A stretch of DNA of 64,000 nucleotides from a virus. The stretch lies in the IMG/VR virus record IMGVR_UViG_3300026320_000001, positions 1-64,000 of that record. The stretch is one strand, 5' to 3'. The notes beneath the pieces were generated by a model, which was not told the DNA's origin, ran no database searches, and saw only the letters and a list, made by a program, of their open reading frames with translations. Shown piece after piece: positions 15,876 to 24,169 of this stretch. Position 1 is the stretch's first letter, and each line of letters starts with the position of its first letter. A program made the position numbers and the translations under genes.

Positions 15876-16162
15876 CACAAAAAGATATAACGTTTGACAA
15901 TGAAAATGTGTTAGCGTTATTTATGGACGCTTTCAAAGAAAAACATTTAATTCCTGAAAAATCTAATTTTATAGAAATAAAATCAACAAAAAAGAAAATT
16001 GGTGATAGATTAGAATGGCGAAAAAACAAAAAAGGTGATTTAATAGGAGTTTGTTGGAGAAAAAGAAATTCAGAAAGAAAGGCTACTAGATACGTTGGAA
16101 AAAGAAAATCCCCAATTGATTTTCAACGTTTTCAAAAGGTGTATAATGAAAAAAATAGATGA
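15815..16162 (+). CDS. Basic protein possibly made by -1 frameshift from the upstream gene
   Basis: The frame is open from 15815 (after a stop at 15812) to 16162 with no ATG until 15923; a GTG at 15908 lacks a ribosome site. Residues from 15845 read as a continuous charged protein ending GDRLEWRK...GVCWRKRN...RYVGKRKS, which is basic and could bind nucleic acid. The start is unresolved: frameshift, unusual start codon or sequence error. Confidence 0.45.
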   Translation: MKIKRNKRGFKKKSKFSEQLTQKDITFDNENVLALFMDAFKEKHLIPEKSNFIEIKSTKKKIGDRLEWRKNKKGDLIGVCWRKRNSERKATRYVGKRKSPIDFQRFQKVYNEKNR

Positions 16163-16427
16163 AGATAATATCGAATTGGAGGTTGAAGTGCCAGAAACAG
16201 ACCAGATGTTATTTACGGCACTATTTTCTCCTGCCGAAGAACTGTTGGCAAGAGGGAGAATGAAAATAGTAACCATTGGCGATAATATTGTTGGAATGGT
16301 TATTCTTAATGCCAAATATGATGAATCTGTTGGCTTTGTTGACCTTCTAAACAAAGATAAAAAAACTGTTGGCAATGAGTTGGTAGAAAAAAATCAAATA
16401 AATGCCAATGAAAGAAGTCAAATATGA
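16146..16427 (+). CDS. Hypothetical protein, 93 aa
   Basis: ATG 16146 overlaps the end of the preceding frame. Acidic N-terminus; composition GC-richer than its neighbours with many TTGGC/GCCAA words, a hint of separate origin. No family recognised. Followed directly by the lipoprotein gene with which it shares this composition. Confidence 0.55.
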   Translation: MKKIDEDNIELEVEVPETDQMLFTALFSPAEELLARGRMKIVTIGDNIVGMVILNAKYDESVGFVDLLNKDKKTVGNELVEKNQINANERSQI

Positions 16428-16783
16428 TGAATAAAAAAGTTATTTTATGTTTATTTTTAGTGTTGGCAATAGTGTTGGCATGTCAAGTACCAGATATTAG
16501 CCTAAATAATACTGCCAATGGTCAAAACAATGGTCAAAATATTGCCAAAACAACCCCTGAAATCATTGGCAACCCATTTAATCTAAGTGTTGGCAATGCC
16601 ACAGTCCGGGCTTTTCCCGTTGGCCTAAATATAAGAGATGATGCTAGTGCCAATGCTACAGTGTTGGCAACTGCACCAGATAATTCAACCGTAAAAATTA
16701 CTGGAATTTTAGCCAATGGTTGGGTTTCTCTTTGTTGGCAAAAAATTTGCGGATTTGCCAATGCTAGGTATCTTAGCCAATAG
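16424..16783 (+). CDS. Lipoprotein with bacterial SH3-like domain
   Basis: The N-terminus is Lys-Lys followed by a hydrophobic run and a lipobox-like LACQ (about residues 20-23), typical of signal peptidase II cleavage and lipid anchoring on the outer face of the membrane. After an Asn/Gln-rich linker, residues about 60-119 (VRAFPVGLNIRDDASANATV ... GWVSLCWQ-ICGFANARYL) match an SH3b/SH3_3 domain. SH3b domains bind peptidoglycan or peptides. Inference: envelope-exposed protein, perhaps affecting superinfection or host surface. Start could be ATG 16424 or 16427. Confidence 0.75.
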   Translation: MMNKKVILCLFLVLAIVLACQVPDISLNNTANGQNNGQNIAKTTPEIIGNPFNLSVGNATVRAFPVGLNIRDDASANATVLATAPDNSTVKITGILANGWVSLCWQKICGFANARYLSQ

Positions 16784-16790
16784 ATTGAAA

Positions 16791-16825
16791 AAGAGATAAC
16801 TAAAGCCAATAGTTATCTCTTTTTA
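16791..16825 (+). terminator. Intrinsic terminator
   Basis: AAGAGATAACTA (16791-16802), 7-nt loop, TAGTTATCTCTT (16810-16821), then T-rich sequence. Closes the lipoprotein operon. Confidence 0.88.
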
Positions 16826-16833
16826 TTTTAACC

Positions 16834-16862
16834 TTGACATTTAGGTTTTAATGTGGTAATAT
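16834..16862 (+). promoter_or_regulatory. Sigma70-type promoter
   Basis: TTGACA, 17 bp, TAATAT, with TGTGG before the -10. Confidence 0.78.
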
Positions 16863-16892
16863 TGTTGAAAATTTGAAAAGAGGTAATTGTCA

Positions 16893-17303
16893 ATGACCAA
16901 TATTTCCACCATAAGAAGTTTAAAATCACAATCAAAAAATTGTTATTATTGTGGATATTATATTGTATTCAAAGAAGATTTGACCGTTGACCATAAACTT
17001 CCTATTTCTAAAGGTGGAAAAACAAATAGAAAAAATTTAGTAGTTTGCTGTAAAGGCTGTAATGAAGAAAAAGGTTCAATGACAGAAATTGAATTCTTCA
17101 ATTATATGAAATATAAAGAAAATTTAAAATATAAATATGATTACGATGAATTGACAAATCAAATGCTAAAAATTAAAGATATTTTTAAAATTATTGGACG
17201 CGGTTCATTCAAATTGATTGACAGTGAATCTGGAATTCATCTTCATAGAAAAATTAGAGCGATAAAGATTGTGAGAAAATTTTATGCACTTCAAATGTAT
17301 TAA
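16893..17303 (+). CDS. HNH endonuclease
   Basis: CYYCG ... DHKLPISKGGKT-NRKNL-CCKGCN is the classic HNH motif (about residues 15-55) with two Cys pairs for zinc. ATG 16893 follows AAAGAGGTAATTGTC. 136 aa, probably a free-standing homing endonuclease. The small gene at 17284 begins inside its 3' end. Confidence 0.88.
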   Translation: MTNISTIRSLKSQSKNCYYCGYYIVFKEDLTVDHKLPISKGGKTNRKNLVVCCKGCNEEKGSMTEIEFFNYMKYKENLKYKYDYDELTNQMLKIKDIFKIIGRGSFKLIDSESGIHLHRKIRAIKIVRKFYALQMY

Positions 17304-17457
17304 TAATTCAGAACGTGAAGATATATTAACCTTGAATAAAATATATTTAGGATATTTTGATGACCAAAATATTGATTCAATTTATATTGATGAATGTGAT
17401 AATGGTATTCGTGGATACTTTAGTTTAAATAGATTTGAGGTGATTGATGAAGAATAA
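17284..17457 (+). CDS. Hypothetical protein, 57 aa
   Basis: Overlaps the end of the HNH gene by 20 nt and the start of the phosphatase gene by 11 nt. Acidic, with a Tyr/Asp-rich middle. No family recognised; the length below 60 codons and overlaps make it moderately supported. Confidence 0.45.
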   Translation: MHFKCINNSEREDILTLNKIYLGYFDDQNIDSIYIDECDNGIRGYFSLNRFEVIDEE

Positions 17458-17893
17458 AATACTTGTTTTATCAAGAAAAGTTGCTGAAGGTTATGATTGG
17501 TATGGTAGAGATATTGCAATCATATCTGTAACAGACCCAAATCAACCATCGGCTAAATTAAATTATTTTGAGGATAAGATTCTAAGACTTCAATTTCATG
17601 ATGTAGACAAAGATATGAAAATGTGGACTCCAAATGGAACTGTACGCATATTTACAATAAATGATAGTCAAGTAAAAGATATTGTTCAATTTGTTGATAA
17701 ATATTTTTATAATGTTGATGAATTTGTTATTCACTGTGAAGCTGGAATATCGAGGAGTGCAGGAATAGCCGCCGCCATTGCAAAATATATTTATCTTGAT
17801 GATACAGAATATTTCAAGAAGTATATTCCAAATAGAACTGTTCACCGTTTAGTATTGAATGAATTTTATAAGCTAAAAGAAACGATAATTTAG
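17447..17893 (+). CDS. Dual-specificity-type protein/RNA phosphatase
   Basis: HCEAGISRSAG (H96, C97) is the HCx5R[S/T] active site of cysteine-based phosphatases, with an upstream conserved Asp candidate in FHDVDKDMK. 148 aa is the size of a minimal DSP domain. Members remove phosphate from tyrosine/serine/threonine or, in the PIR1/baculovirus branch, from RNA 5' triphosphates. It directly precedes an RNA ligase gene by 10 nt, so an RNA 5'-end role is an attractive inference. GAGGTGATTG precedes the ATG. Confidence 0.85.
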   Translation: MKNKILVLSRKVAEGYDWYGRDIAIISVTDPNQPSAKLNYFEDKILRLQFHDVDKDMKMWTPNGTVRIFTINDSQVKDIVQFVDKYFYNVDEFVIHCEAGISRSAGIAAAIAKYIYLDDTEYFKKYIPNRTVHRLVLNEFYKLKETII

Positions 17894-17903
17894 GAGAATG
17901 AAA

Positions 17904-18995
17904 ATGACCGATAGGCCAATGGCAACACTTAGAACTGTAAATAATAAATATCCTATTCCTGAAAAGGATAGGATTGAATTGATTCAGGTAGATGGATGGC
18001 AAGTAATTTCAAAAAAGGATGAATTTGAAATTGGTGATATGTGCATATATGCTGAACCAGATTCTATTTTTCCTGAAATACCAGATTTTGAATTTCTTCG
18101 TCCTAAAAAATTTCGTATTAAAACTATGAAGATGGCTGGAGTTATTAGTCAAGGCATTGTTTTTCCATTATCAATTCTCCCCCTCCGCAACAAGAAATAT
18201 GTTCTTGGCGAAGATGTTACGGAATTGATTGGTATCACAAAATATAAAAGTGAACCAGATAATTCAATTCCACAACCAACATGGATGAAAAATCCAATTG
18301 TTAAAAAACTTTTGAGATATAAAATTTTTAGAACAATTCTTTTGCCAAATAAAGAATATAAAGGATTTCCAAAATTCATTTCTAAAACAGATGAAGAAAA
18401 TGTTCAAAATTTACCATATTTATTTTCTGAAGAATTTAAAAACGTTCCATTTGCTGTTCGTGAAAAAATAGAAGGTCAATCAGGAACGTGGTTTCTTCAA
18501 AGAAAAAAGAATTGGTTTGGAAAAGAAATTTTTGAATTTGGAGTTTGTTCAAGAAATATTCGTAAATTCAAAAAAGATAATTCATCATTTTGGAAAGTTG
18601 CCATAAAATATAATATTGAAAATATTCTAAAAGAATTAATTGGTGATAAAAATGAATGGATTGCCATTCAGGGTGAATGTGTTGGCCCCGGCATTCAAGG
18701 CAATATCTATAAATTAAATGATGTTGATGTTTATATGTTTAATTATATAGAACCAAAAGGAAAAATGGATGATAAAATAGCTGAAGTTGTTATGAATTCA
18801 TATAGCATTAGATGGTGTCCTTTAATTGATAATGAATATTATCTTCCATCAACAGCAAATGATGTTCTTGAATATTCAAATGGTACATCGCTTTTATATA
18901 ATACTGACCGTGAAGGATTGGTATTTCGCAATTACGAAAAAAATATTAGCTTCAAAGCACGTTCACCTAAATATTTATTAAAATCTGATACATAG
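17904..18995 (+). CDS. RNA ligase, DRB0094 family
   Basis: The nucleotidyl-transferase motif REKIEGQSG (Lys about 188), later QGECVGPGIQGN and the motif IV/V strand REGLVFRN...SFKARS identify an ATP-dependent RNA ligase of the Deinococcus DRB0094 type. The N-terminal 170 residues match that family's extra OB-like domain (IGDMCIYAEPDSIFPE). These enzymes seal 3'-OH/5'-phosphate nicks in RNA. ATG 17904 has TAGGAG at good distance. A second, different RNA ligase is at 31575. Inference: RNA repair with the adjacent phosphatase. Confidence 0.9.
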   Translation: MTDRPMATLRTVNNKYPIPEKDRIELIQVDGWQVISKKDEFEIGDMCIYAEPDSIFPEIPDFEFLRPKKFRIKTMKMAGVISQGIVFPLSILPLRNKKYVLGEDVTELIGITKYKSEPDNSIPQPTWMKNPIVKKLLRYKIFRTILLPNKEYKGFPKFISKTDEENVQNLPYLFSEEFKNVPFAVREKIEGQSGTWFLQRKKNWFGKEIFEFGVCSRNIRKFKKDNSSFWKVAIKYNIENILKELIGDKNEWIAIQGECVGPGIQGNIYKLNDVDVYMFNYIEPKGKMDDKIAEVVMNSYSIRWCPLIDNEYYLPSTANDVLEYSNGTSLLYNTDREGLVFRNYEKNISFKARSPKYLLKSDT

Positions 18996-19004
18996 GATAA
19001 AAAA

Positions 19005-19352
19005 ATGGAAACTTTTATAATTGATAGAAATACTTGGTTACGAGGACAATTCAATAGCATGTTGTTTCGTGCTAAAGATGGGAAAATGTGTTGTCTTGGG
19101 CAAATTGGATTACAATGTGGCTTAAATGAAAAAGATATGTCTAATAAAATAAGTCCTACTAATGCAATAGAACATTTAATAGAATTTCATAATGTCAATC
19201 CATTTTTTATATCATTGATGAATAAAAATTATTTTCTTAGCATGAAAGCAATGGGAATAAATGATAATATATATACCAATGATAAATATAAAGAAATACA
19301 ATTAAAATCATTATTTGCAAAATATGATGTTGAATTAAAATTTATAAATTAA
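19005..19352 (+). CDS. Hypothetical protein, 115 aa
   Basis: RNTWLRG ... SMLFRAKDGKMCCLGQIGLQCG resembles a conserved pattern of small phage proteins that carry WLRG-x-LL followed by GKMCCLG. No function known. Co-transcribed with the RNA ligase (9-nt gap). Confidence 0.6.
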   Translation: METFIIDRNTWLRGQFNSMLFRAKDGKMCCLGQIGLQCGLNEKDMSNKISPTNAIEHLIEFHNVNPFFISLMNKNYFLSMKAMGINDNIYTNDKYKEIQLKSLFAKYDVELKFIN

Positions 19353-19368
19353 AAAGGAAAAATAAAAA

Positions 19369-19812
19369 ATGAATAAGAAAAATAATACAAATTTTGTACA
19401 AGTTGAAGGAAATGTAAATAAGGCAATTCAAGGAAATATTACGACTACAACTACTTGGCCTCCTGTTACTGGTCAAGTTTGGCCTATGGATATTTCAGGA
19501 ATTAGTAATCAACCAGAAGTTGCAGACCAAATTAAACAAGTTATTATAAATGATAGGACTGTAATTATCAACTGGAAAGATGGAACAAAAAGTCGTTCTA
19601 CCTGTGATGTTGAAGATATTTTTAATCCAGAATTAGGATTTGCAATTGCTGTAATTAAAAAATTAATTGGTAAAAAACGTTATACTGGTTTTGTTGAAAA
19701 AGCTTTGCGCCAACAAAAAAATCGTATTAGAAAAATTGGTCGTTCTGCATTAAAATCGCTTGCTAATGATACATCAGAAGAATTTAATATAACAATATCC
19801 CTTCTTCCATAG
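19369..19812 (+). CDS. Hypothetical protein, 147 aa
   Basis: A Pro/Trp-rich region (WPPVTGQVWP) is followed by a beta strand pair ending in WKDGTKS and a basic helix. The VIINWKDGTK pattern occurs in small phage proteins of unknown role. Confidence 0.6.
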   Translation: MNKKNNTNFVQVEGNVNKAIQGNITTTTTWPPVTGQVWPMDISGISNQPEVADQIKQVIINDRTVIINWKDGTKSRSTCDVEDIFNPELGFAIAVIKKLIGKKRYTGFVEKALRQQKNRIRKIGRSALKSLANDTSEEFNITISLLP

Positions 19813-19830
19813 CAACTATCAGGAAAATAA

Positions 19831-20307
19831 ATGACAATCATTCATAAATCAGGAAATATTTTAGATGCAACAGAAAACATAATTATTCACCAAGTAAATT
19901 GTGAAGGTGTAATGGGTGCGGGTTTAGCAAAACAATTAAGAAATAAATGGCCTATAATATATACAGAATATAAAAAATTATGTGATGAAAATCGTATAAA
20001 ATTTATGTTGCTCGGAAAAGTTCAATATATTAAAGTTGATGAAAAAAAATATGTTGCAAATATGTTTTCACAATTAGGAATTGGAACTGACAAAATTCAA
20101 ACAATTTATTCTGATATGAAAAAAGGTCTTAAACGTATTGAACAAGGAGCAAGATTTGATGGTCTTTCAATAGCTCTCCCTTTTCAACTAGGATGTAATC
20201 GTGCTGGTGGAGATTGGGATGGCGTAGTATATCCAATGATTCAAGAAATTTTTAATATATCAGATGTGGATGTTGCAATTTATACATATGAATCAGAGGT
20301 CAAATGA
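19831..20307 (+). CDS. Macro-domain protein (ADP-ribose binding or hydrolase)
   Basis: NIIIHQVNCEGVMGAGLAKQ (about residues 11-30) is the macro-domain ribose loop, and PFQLGCNRAGGDWDGV the phosphate loop. 158 aa, a lone macro domain like the TARG1/DarG group (whose members reverse ADP-ribosylation) or Appr-1''-phosphatases that process a tRNA splicing by-product. Location between an RNA ligase and a nuclease allows either reading. The window also has a PARP at 62361, so eraser of ADP-ribose is plausible. Motif certain; substrate inferred. Confidence 0.9.
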   Translation: MTIIHKSGNILDATENIIIHQVNCEGVMGAGLAKQLRNKWPIIYTEYKKLCDENRIKFMLLGKVQYIKVDEKKYVANMFSQLGIGTDKIQTIYSDMKKGLKRIEQGARFDGLSIALPFQLGCNRAGGDWDGVVYPMIQEIFNISDVDVAIYTYESEVK

Positions 20308-20567
20308 CAATTGCTATAACAAATAAACAACATACATATATAAAAATAGTTCAATTTATGCAAGCAGACTCTAACAAAGAAATGTATAATAAATTAAATC
20401 TATTAATTGATATAATAAAAGTAGACGCAGATTTATCTCCATCGTCTGCCAGCCTTGATGTTTTTGGATTTAATTTATTTATATTCTCTTATGAACAATA
20501 TATTAAATTGTGTGAGGAATTGGATAATGACCCAAGATATTATTCAAAAAGTCACATTAGAAATTGA
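20304..20567 (+). CDS. Hypothetical protein, 87 aa
   Basis: ATGA overlap with the macro-domain gene. No family recognised. The C-terminal part overlaps the 20527 gene by 41 nt. Confidence 0.55.
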   Translation: MTIAITNKQHTYIKIVQFMQADSNKEMYNKLNLLIDIIKVDADLSPSSASLDVFGFNLFIFSYEQYIKLCEELDNDPRYYSKSHIRN

Positions 20568-20724
20568 AAATCTGAAATCTAAAAATAAAAAATATTGGTA
20601 TGATTTCAATGTAAATAAACAAGATTCTAAAAAATTAAAAGAATATTTTGAAAACATTGGATATAAAGTTGAATTGAAAGAATGTCGGGCTTGTAAATTA
20701 TTTGATATTATTATTGAATTTTAG
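20527..20724 (+). CDS. Hypothetical protein, 65 aa
   Basis: ATG 20527 follows GAGGAATTGGATA. Helical basic protein with a CRACK turn near the end. No family recognised. Confidence 0.5.
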   Translation: MTQDIIQKVTLEIENLKSKNKKYWYDFNVNKQDSKKLKEYFENIGYKVELKECRACKLFDIIIEF

Positions 20725-20732
20725 GAGTAATT

Positions 20733-21257
20733 ATGTATGTCGTACTCGACCTAGAAACAGGTTCTTTAAATCCAAATACCGGAGCAATTTGTTCAATAGC
20801 TTGTCTTGCTCTTGATGAAGATTTGAATGAAACTCATCGTTATTACACACTGGTGAATGAACCCGGCAAACTCGTAGAAGATGCCGCTCTTGCTATAAAT
20901 AAATTGACAAGAGAAGAAATTTCAAAAGGAAAACCTATTGAAAAAGTATTATCTGACTTGAAAATAATTATGAGAAATAGAATACCGATTGCTCACAATG
21001 GAAGGTTTGATTTTGGATTTCTTGCCGCAAGAGGATTTGAATTTGATGTTGCAATTGATACTTTAATGATTGCTAAAAAACTTTTTCCAAAACAAAAAAA
21101 TAATTTAACAGAACTTTGCCAAAGATTAAATATACAAGTTGAAAATACTCATAACTCATTAGGTGACTGTTTATTAACTGCTGAAGCACTTAGAAAAATG
21201 TCAAAGACTCAATGGCTGAACGCATTAGAACCTAGACCGATAGGAAAGAAAATATAA
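20733..21257 (+). CDS. DnaQ-like 3'-5' exonuclease (DEDDh)
   Basis: DLETG (residues 5-9), HNGRFDFGF and HNSLGDC give the ExoI (DxE), ExoII (Asp) and ExoIII (HxxxxD) motifs of the DEDDh family. 174 aa is a stand-alone domain. It could act as proofreader, RNase T-like trimmer of tRNA or nuclease in replication. RBS TTAGGAGTAATT. One-base overlap with the ATPase gene. Confidence 0.9.
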   Translation: MYVVLDLETGSLNPNTGAICSIACLALDEDLNETHRYYTLVNEPGKLVEDAALAINKLTREEISKGKPIEKVLSDLKIIMRNRIPIAHNGRFDFGFLAARGFEFDVAIDTLMIAKKLFPKQKNNLTELCQRLNIQVENTHNSLGDCLLTAEALRKMSKTQWLNALEPRPIGKKI

Positions 21258-22567
21258 TGGATTATCTTTTTCTGACTGGAATATTTGCCGCAATAGCAAC
21301 ATTATGGAATCAAATAAAAAATATATTAATTCAATTAAGAAGTATTTTTATTGTAACTATGCTTATACAATATGATGGTGCAAAAAGTGTTGGTTTATAT
21401 CTTTCTGAAAATGCAAAAATGTATGGTTTAGGTTTAAAACAATATACAACGCATAGTTTTATAATAAAATCAGTTGGAGAATTTAGAACAATACCATTTG
21501 AACTTGTTGGAAAAAATGGAACTATTTTTATTCTTGATAAAAAACCGTTGTTTGTTACTCGTGGCACAGACAACCAGCAGGGTACTGATAAATCCGATAC
21601 TGTTACTCAAGATTTAATATCATTAAAAATATCTTTTATTCGTGGACATTTTAATGCTGATGAAATTATGAAAAAATCAGCAGAATTTATGGATAAAAAA
21701 AATAGAAGTAATGGAAATAATAACAGAAGATTTGTCAGAAGAGTTTTTGGAATTAGTCAAAAACGTGCAATGATGTCAAAAGATTCTAATTCTGGTGAAT
21801 CTCCTGCAATTGCGTCAAGTAAAGGTTGGGATATTTCTGCAACATATGGAACTCGTATAATAGGATATAATTTTGAAGATATTGGTTCTGTGATGCCTTA
21901 TTTTGGAATCAAAGATATGTTTCTTTCTGATGATGCAGAAAATGCTATTCAAGAAATTAGACATTGGTTTAATAGTAAACAATGGTATAAAGAACATGGT
22001 ATTTCTTGGAAACGTGGATGGTTATTGCATGGTCAACCCGGAAATGGAAAAACAGTATTGGGAAGAGTTTTATCTGACGAATTAAATATGCCAATATTTT
22101 CATATGACCTTTCAAGTTTGAGTAATGATGAAATGGAATCTGGTTGGAGAGATATGATGTCTCATACACCATGCATTGCTATCATAGAAGATATTGATTC
22201 GGTATTTGATAAAAGGAAAAATTTAACTGGTGATTTAACTTTTGATTGTTTGCTTAATTGTATTGATGGAGTTGAACGTAGTGATGGAGTTTTTCTAATT
22301 ATTACAACAAATTATTTGGAAAAAATTGATTCTGCATTAGCTCAAATTGATAATGGAAAAGCTACTCGTCCATCAAGAATAGATAGAGTTATAGAAATGA
22401 CAAATCCAGATAAGAATGGGTTATATAAAATTGCAAATAGAATTTTAAAAGAATATCCTGATATGATTAATAATGTTGTTATAGATGGATATAATGATAC
22501 TGGCGCACAATTTCAAGAACGATGTGTAAAATTTGCATTAGATAGATTTTGGAAGGAAAAACAATAA
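21257..22567 (+). CDS. BCS1-like AAA+ ATPase, membrane anchored
   Basis: N-terminal hydrophobic segment (about residues 4-40), a BCS1-like middle domain, then Walker A GQPGNGKT (about 259-266), Walker B CIAIIEDID, sensor TTN and RPSRIDRVIEM arginine region. The BCS1 family is best known from mitochondria (Rieske protein translocation), and homologs occur in bacteria and large phages. Possible role: unfolding or moving membrane-associated protein. 436 aa; function in phage unknown. Confidence 0.85.
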   Translation: MDYLFLTGIFAAIATLWNQIKNILIQLRSIFIVTMLIQYDGAKSVGLYLSENAKMYGLGLKQYTTHSFIIKSVGEFRTIPFELVGKNGTIFILDKKPLFVTRGTDNQQGTDKSDTVTQDLISLKISFIRGHFNADEIMKKSAEFMDKKNRSNGNNNRRFVRRVFGISQKRAMMSKDSNSGESPAIASSKGWDISATYGTRIIGYNFEDIGSVMPYFGIKDMFLSDDAENAIQEIRHWFNSKQWYKEHGISWKRGWLLHGQPGNGKTVLGRVLSDELNMPIFSYDLSSLSNDEMESGWRDMMSHTPCIAIIEDIDSVFDKRKNLTGDLTFDCLLNCIDGVERSDGVFLIITTNYLEKIDSALAQIDNGKATRPSRIDRVIEMTNPDKNGLYKIANRILKEYPDMINNVVIDGYNDTGAQFQERCVKFALDRFWKEKQ

Positions 22568-23091
22568 TGAATTGGGAAGAAACATCAAAACTAAGAAGTG
22601 ATGCTGGACTTTATTCGGAAAATATTGATAAAGATAAATTATTGGTTCTTATAAAAAATGCTTGTAATAAAAATGATAATGATGAAGAATTAAAGGATTT
22701 AATTCATCATTGGACATCTGACCATTATATGTGGTTTAAGACAGATAAATATGTTTATGAAATTTTCGGAAAAATTGGTAGAGATATAAGCCTTGAATTA
22801 AGTGAAAGCGGTAGTCAAAGTTGGTGGACTTGGTTCACAGAATGCATGGAAAAAATAACAAAAGAATTAAATTCTGATATTTTGAAAGAAAAATCAGAAG
22901 AAAAATTAAAATCAATAACAAGAGATTATGCCTTTATTATTGAAGGTTGGTTGGGGAATTCTTGGAATGTTTCTTTGGAAAACATGAAACCTACCGAAGA
23001 AAAAAATATTCAATTTATTCAAAGTCAACTTGTATTTATTCTTAGACATTTGAATTCAGTAAATCAAGATTATCCATATGATTATGATTAA
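22567..23091 (+). CDS. Hypothetical protein, 174 aa
   Basis: ATG 22567 overlaps the ATPase stop; AAGGAAAAACAATA upstream. Mostly helical and acidic. Co-translated with the BCS1-like ATPase, so it may be a partner. No family recognised. Confidence 0.6.
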   Translation: MNWEETSKLRSDAGLYSENIDKDKLLVLIKNACNKNDNDEELKDLIHHWTSDHYMWFKTDKYVYEIFGKIGRDISLELSESGSQSWWTWFTECMEKITKELNSDILKEKSEEKLKSITRDYAFIIEGWLGNSWNVSLENMKPTEEKNIQFIQSQLVFILRHLNSVNQDYPYDYD

Positions 23092-23120
23092 TAAAATTTT
23101 AGAAAGATTGGAATTAAAAA

Positions 23121-23405
23121 ATGAATAAAAAATTACAAGAAAAAATTATAGAAAATTATGAATTTGCATTCAATAATTTTAATTTTTATAAAGTAAAAAT
23201 TGCAATGAATGCTTTAGATTGGCATTGGTCAACTGGCAAAGCCCCAACAATTAATGAAATGGAAGAGAATGTATATAGATTATTTCTACATGCTTTAAAT
23301 GGAAATTCCGGGTATTGTTCTTCCGGGGGTTTTGTTGTAGAAATTGAAGATGAACAAGTTTCAATTTATTTCAATATTGAAGAATCAATAAGTGTAGATA
23401 GTTAA
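23121..23405 (+). CDS. Hypothetical protein, 94 aa
   Basis: Contains an ALDWHWSTGKAPTINE pattern and GGFVVEI strand seen in small phage proteins of unknown role. No clear family. Confidence 0.55.
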   Translation: MNKKLQEKIIENYEFAFNNFNFYKVKIAMNALDWHWSTGKAPTINEMEENVYRLFLHALNGNSGYCSSGGFVVEIEDEQVSIYFNIEESISVDS

Positions 23406-23428
23406 TAAAATGACAATTTTATAAAGGA
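23405..23428 (+). repeat. Intercistronic mini-hairpin plus ribosome site
   Basis: ATAAAA, 6-nt loop, TTTTAT (23417-23422), AAAGGA (23423-23428). Confidence 0.6.
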
Positions 23429-23434
23429 ATATAA

Positions 23435-23731
23435 ATGGAAAAATTTCCAAGATATGAGATAGTAAAAATTGTGATGCTGGAAAGAAGGGGAGAACAATAT
23501 TTTAATTCGTGGAAAAATAAAGAGGACTTTGGCAGTTTATGGATTAGTGGAAGTGGTCTATATGAATTGATGGAAAATTGTAAAACTGATAGAGAAGCAG
23601 AAATTTTATTACACTATATTTTTTCTTTATCTGATAGTAAAGATGAACATGCTCATCAAACTTTAAATAACTTGTTGCTTATGCATTATCATTTACAAAA
23701 CAATGAAGATTTAGGATATAAAATAACATAA
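23435..23731 (+). CDS. Hypothetical protein, 98 aa
   Basis: AAAGGA upstream. Charged, helical C-terminus. No family recognised. Confidence 0.55.
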   Translation: MEKFPRYEIVKIVMLERRGEQYFNSWKNKEDFGSLWISGSGLYELMENCKTDREAEILLHYIFSLSDSKDEHAHQTLNNLLLMHYHLQNNEDLGYKIT

Positions 23732-23743
23732 AGGAAAAGAATA

Positions 23744-24169
23744 ATGGATATTGAATACATAATCAAAGAACCATGTCCAGAATGTAGGGGCGAATTAAAA
23801 TATTGGAATTCCAACTCTAATTATAGAGTTTTTTCTGGAATACAATGTACAAATTGTAATTATGCAACTAATAAAATTTCTATAAAAATTGAAGAAAAAT
23901 ATTCTAAAAAGAAACCTGTTAAAAATAAATCATCTAAAAAAATTGAAAAGGATGTTGTTATTCAATTGGTTGAATTGAGAATGTTTTTATCTGGCTATTT
24001 TATGGGTTTTATTCGAGATAAAAATTTTGATGACTTATCATTTGAATCAAAATACTTAAAGTTTTTAAATAAATTACCAAAAAAATTAATATACACAGAA
24101 AAAGAACTTGGTGATTTTGTTAAAAAACTAGATAAAATTTTATCAAGTGAAAAATATTTTATAAAATGA
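23744..24169 (+). CDS. Zinc-ribbon protein, 141 aa
   Basis: CPECRGEL ... CTNCNYAT (about residues 9-36) forms a four-Cys zinc ribbon; the C-terminal 100 residues are Lys-rich and helical. Could bind nucleic acid. ATGA overlap with the next gene. Confidence 0.65.
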   Translation: MDIEYIIKEPCPECRGELKYWNSNSNYRVFSGIQCTNCNYATNKISIKIEEKYSKKKPVKNKSSKKIEKDVVIQLVELRMFLSGYFMGFIRDKNFDDLSFESKYLKFLNKLPKKLIYTEKELGDFVKKLDKILSSEKYFIK

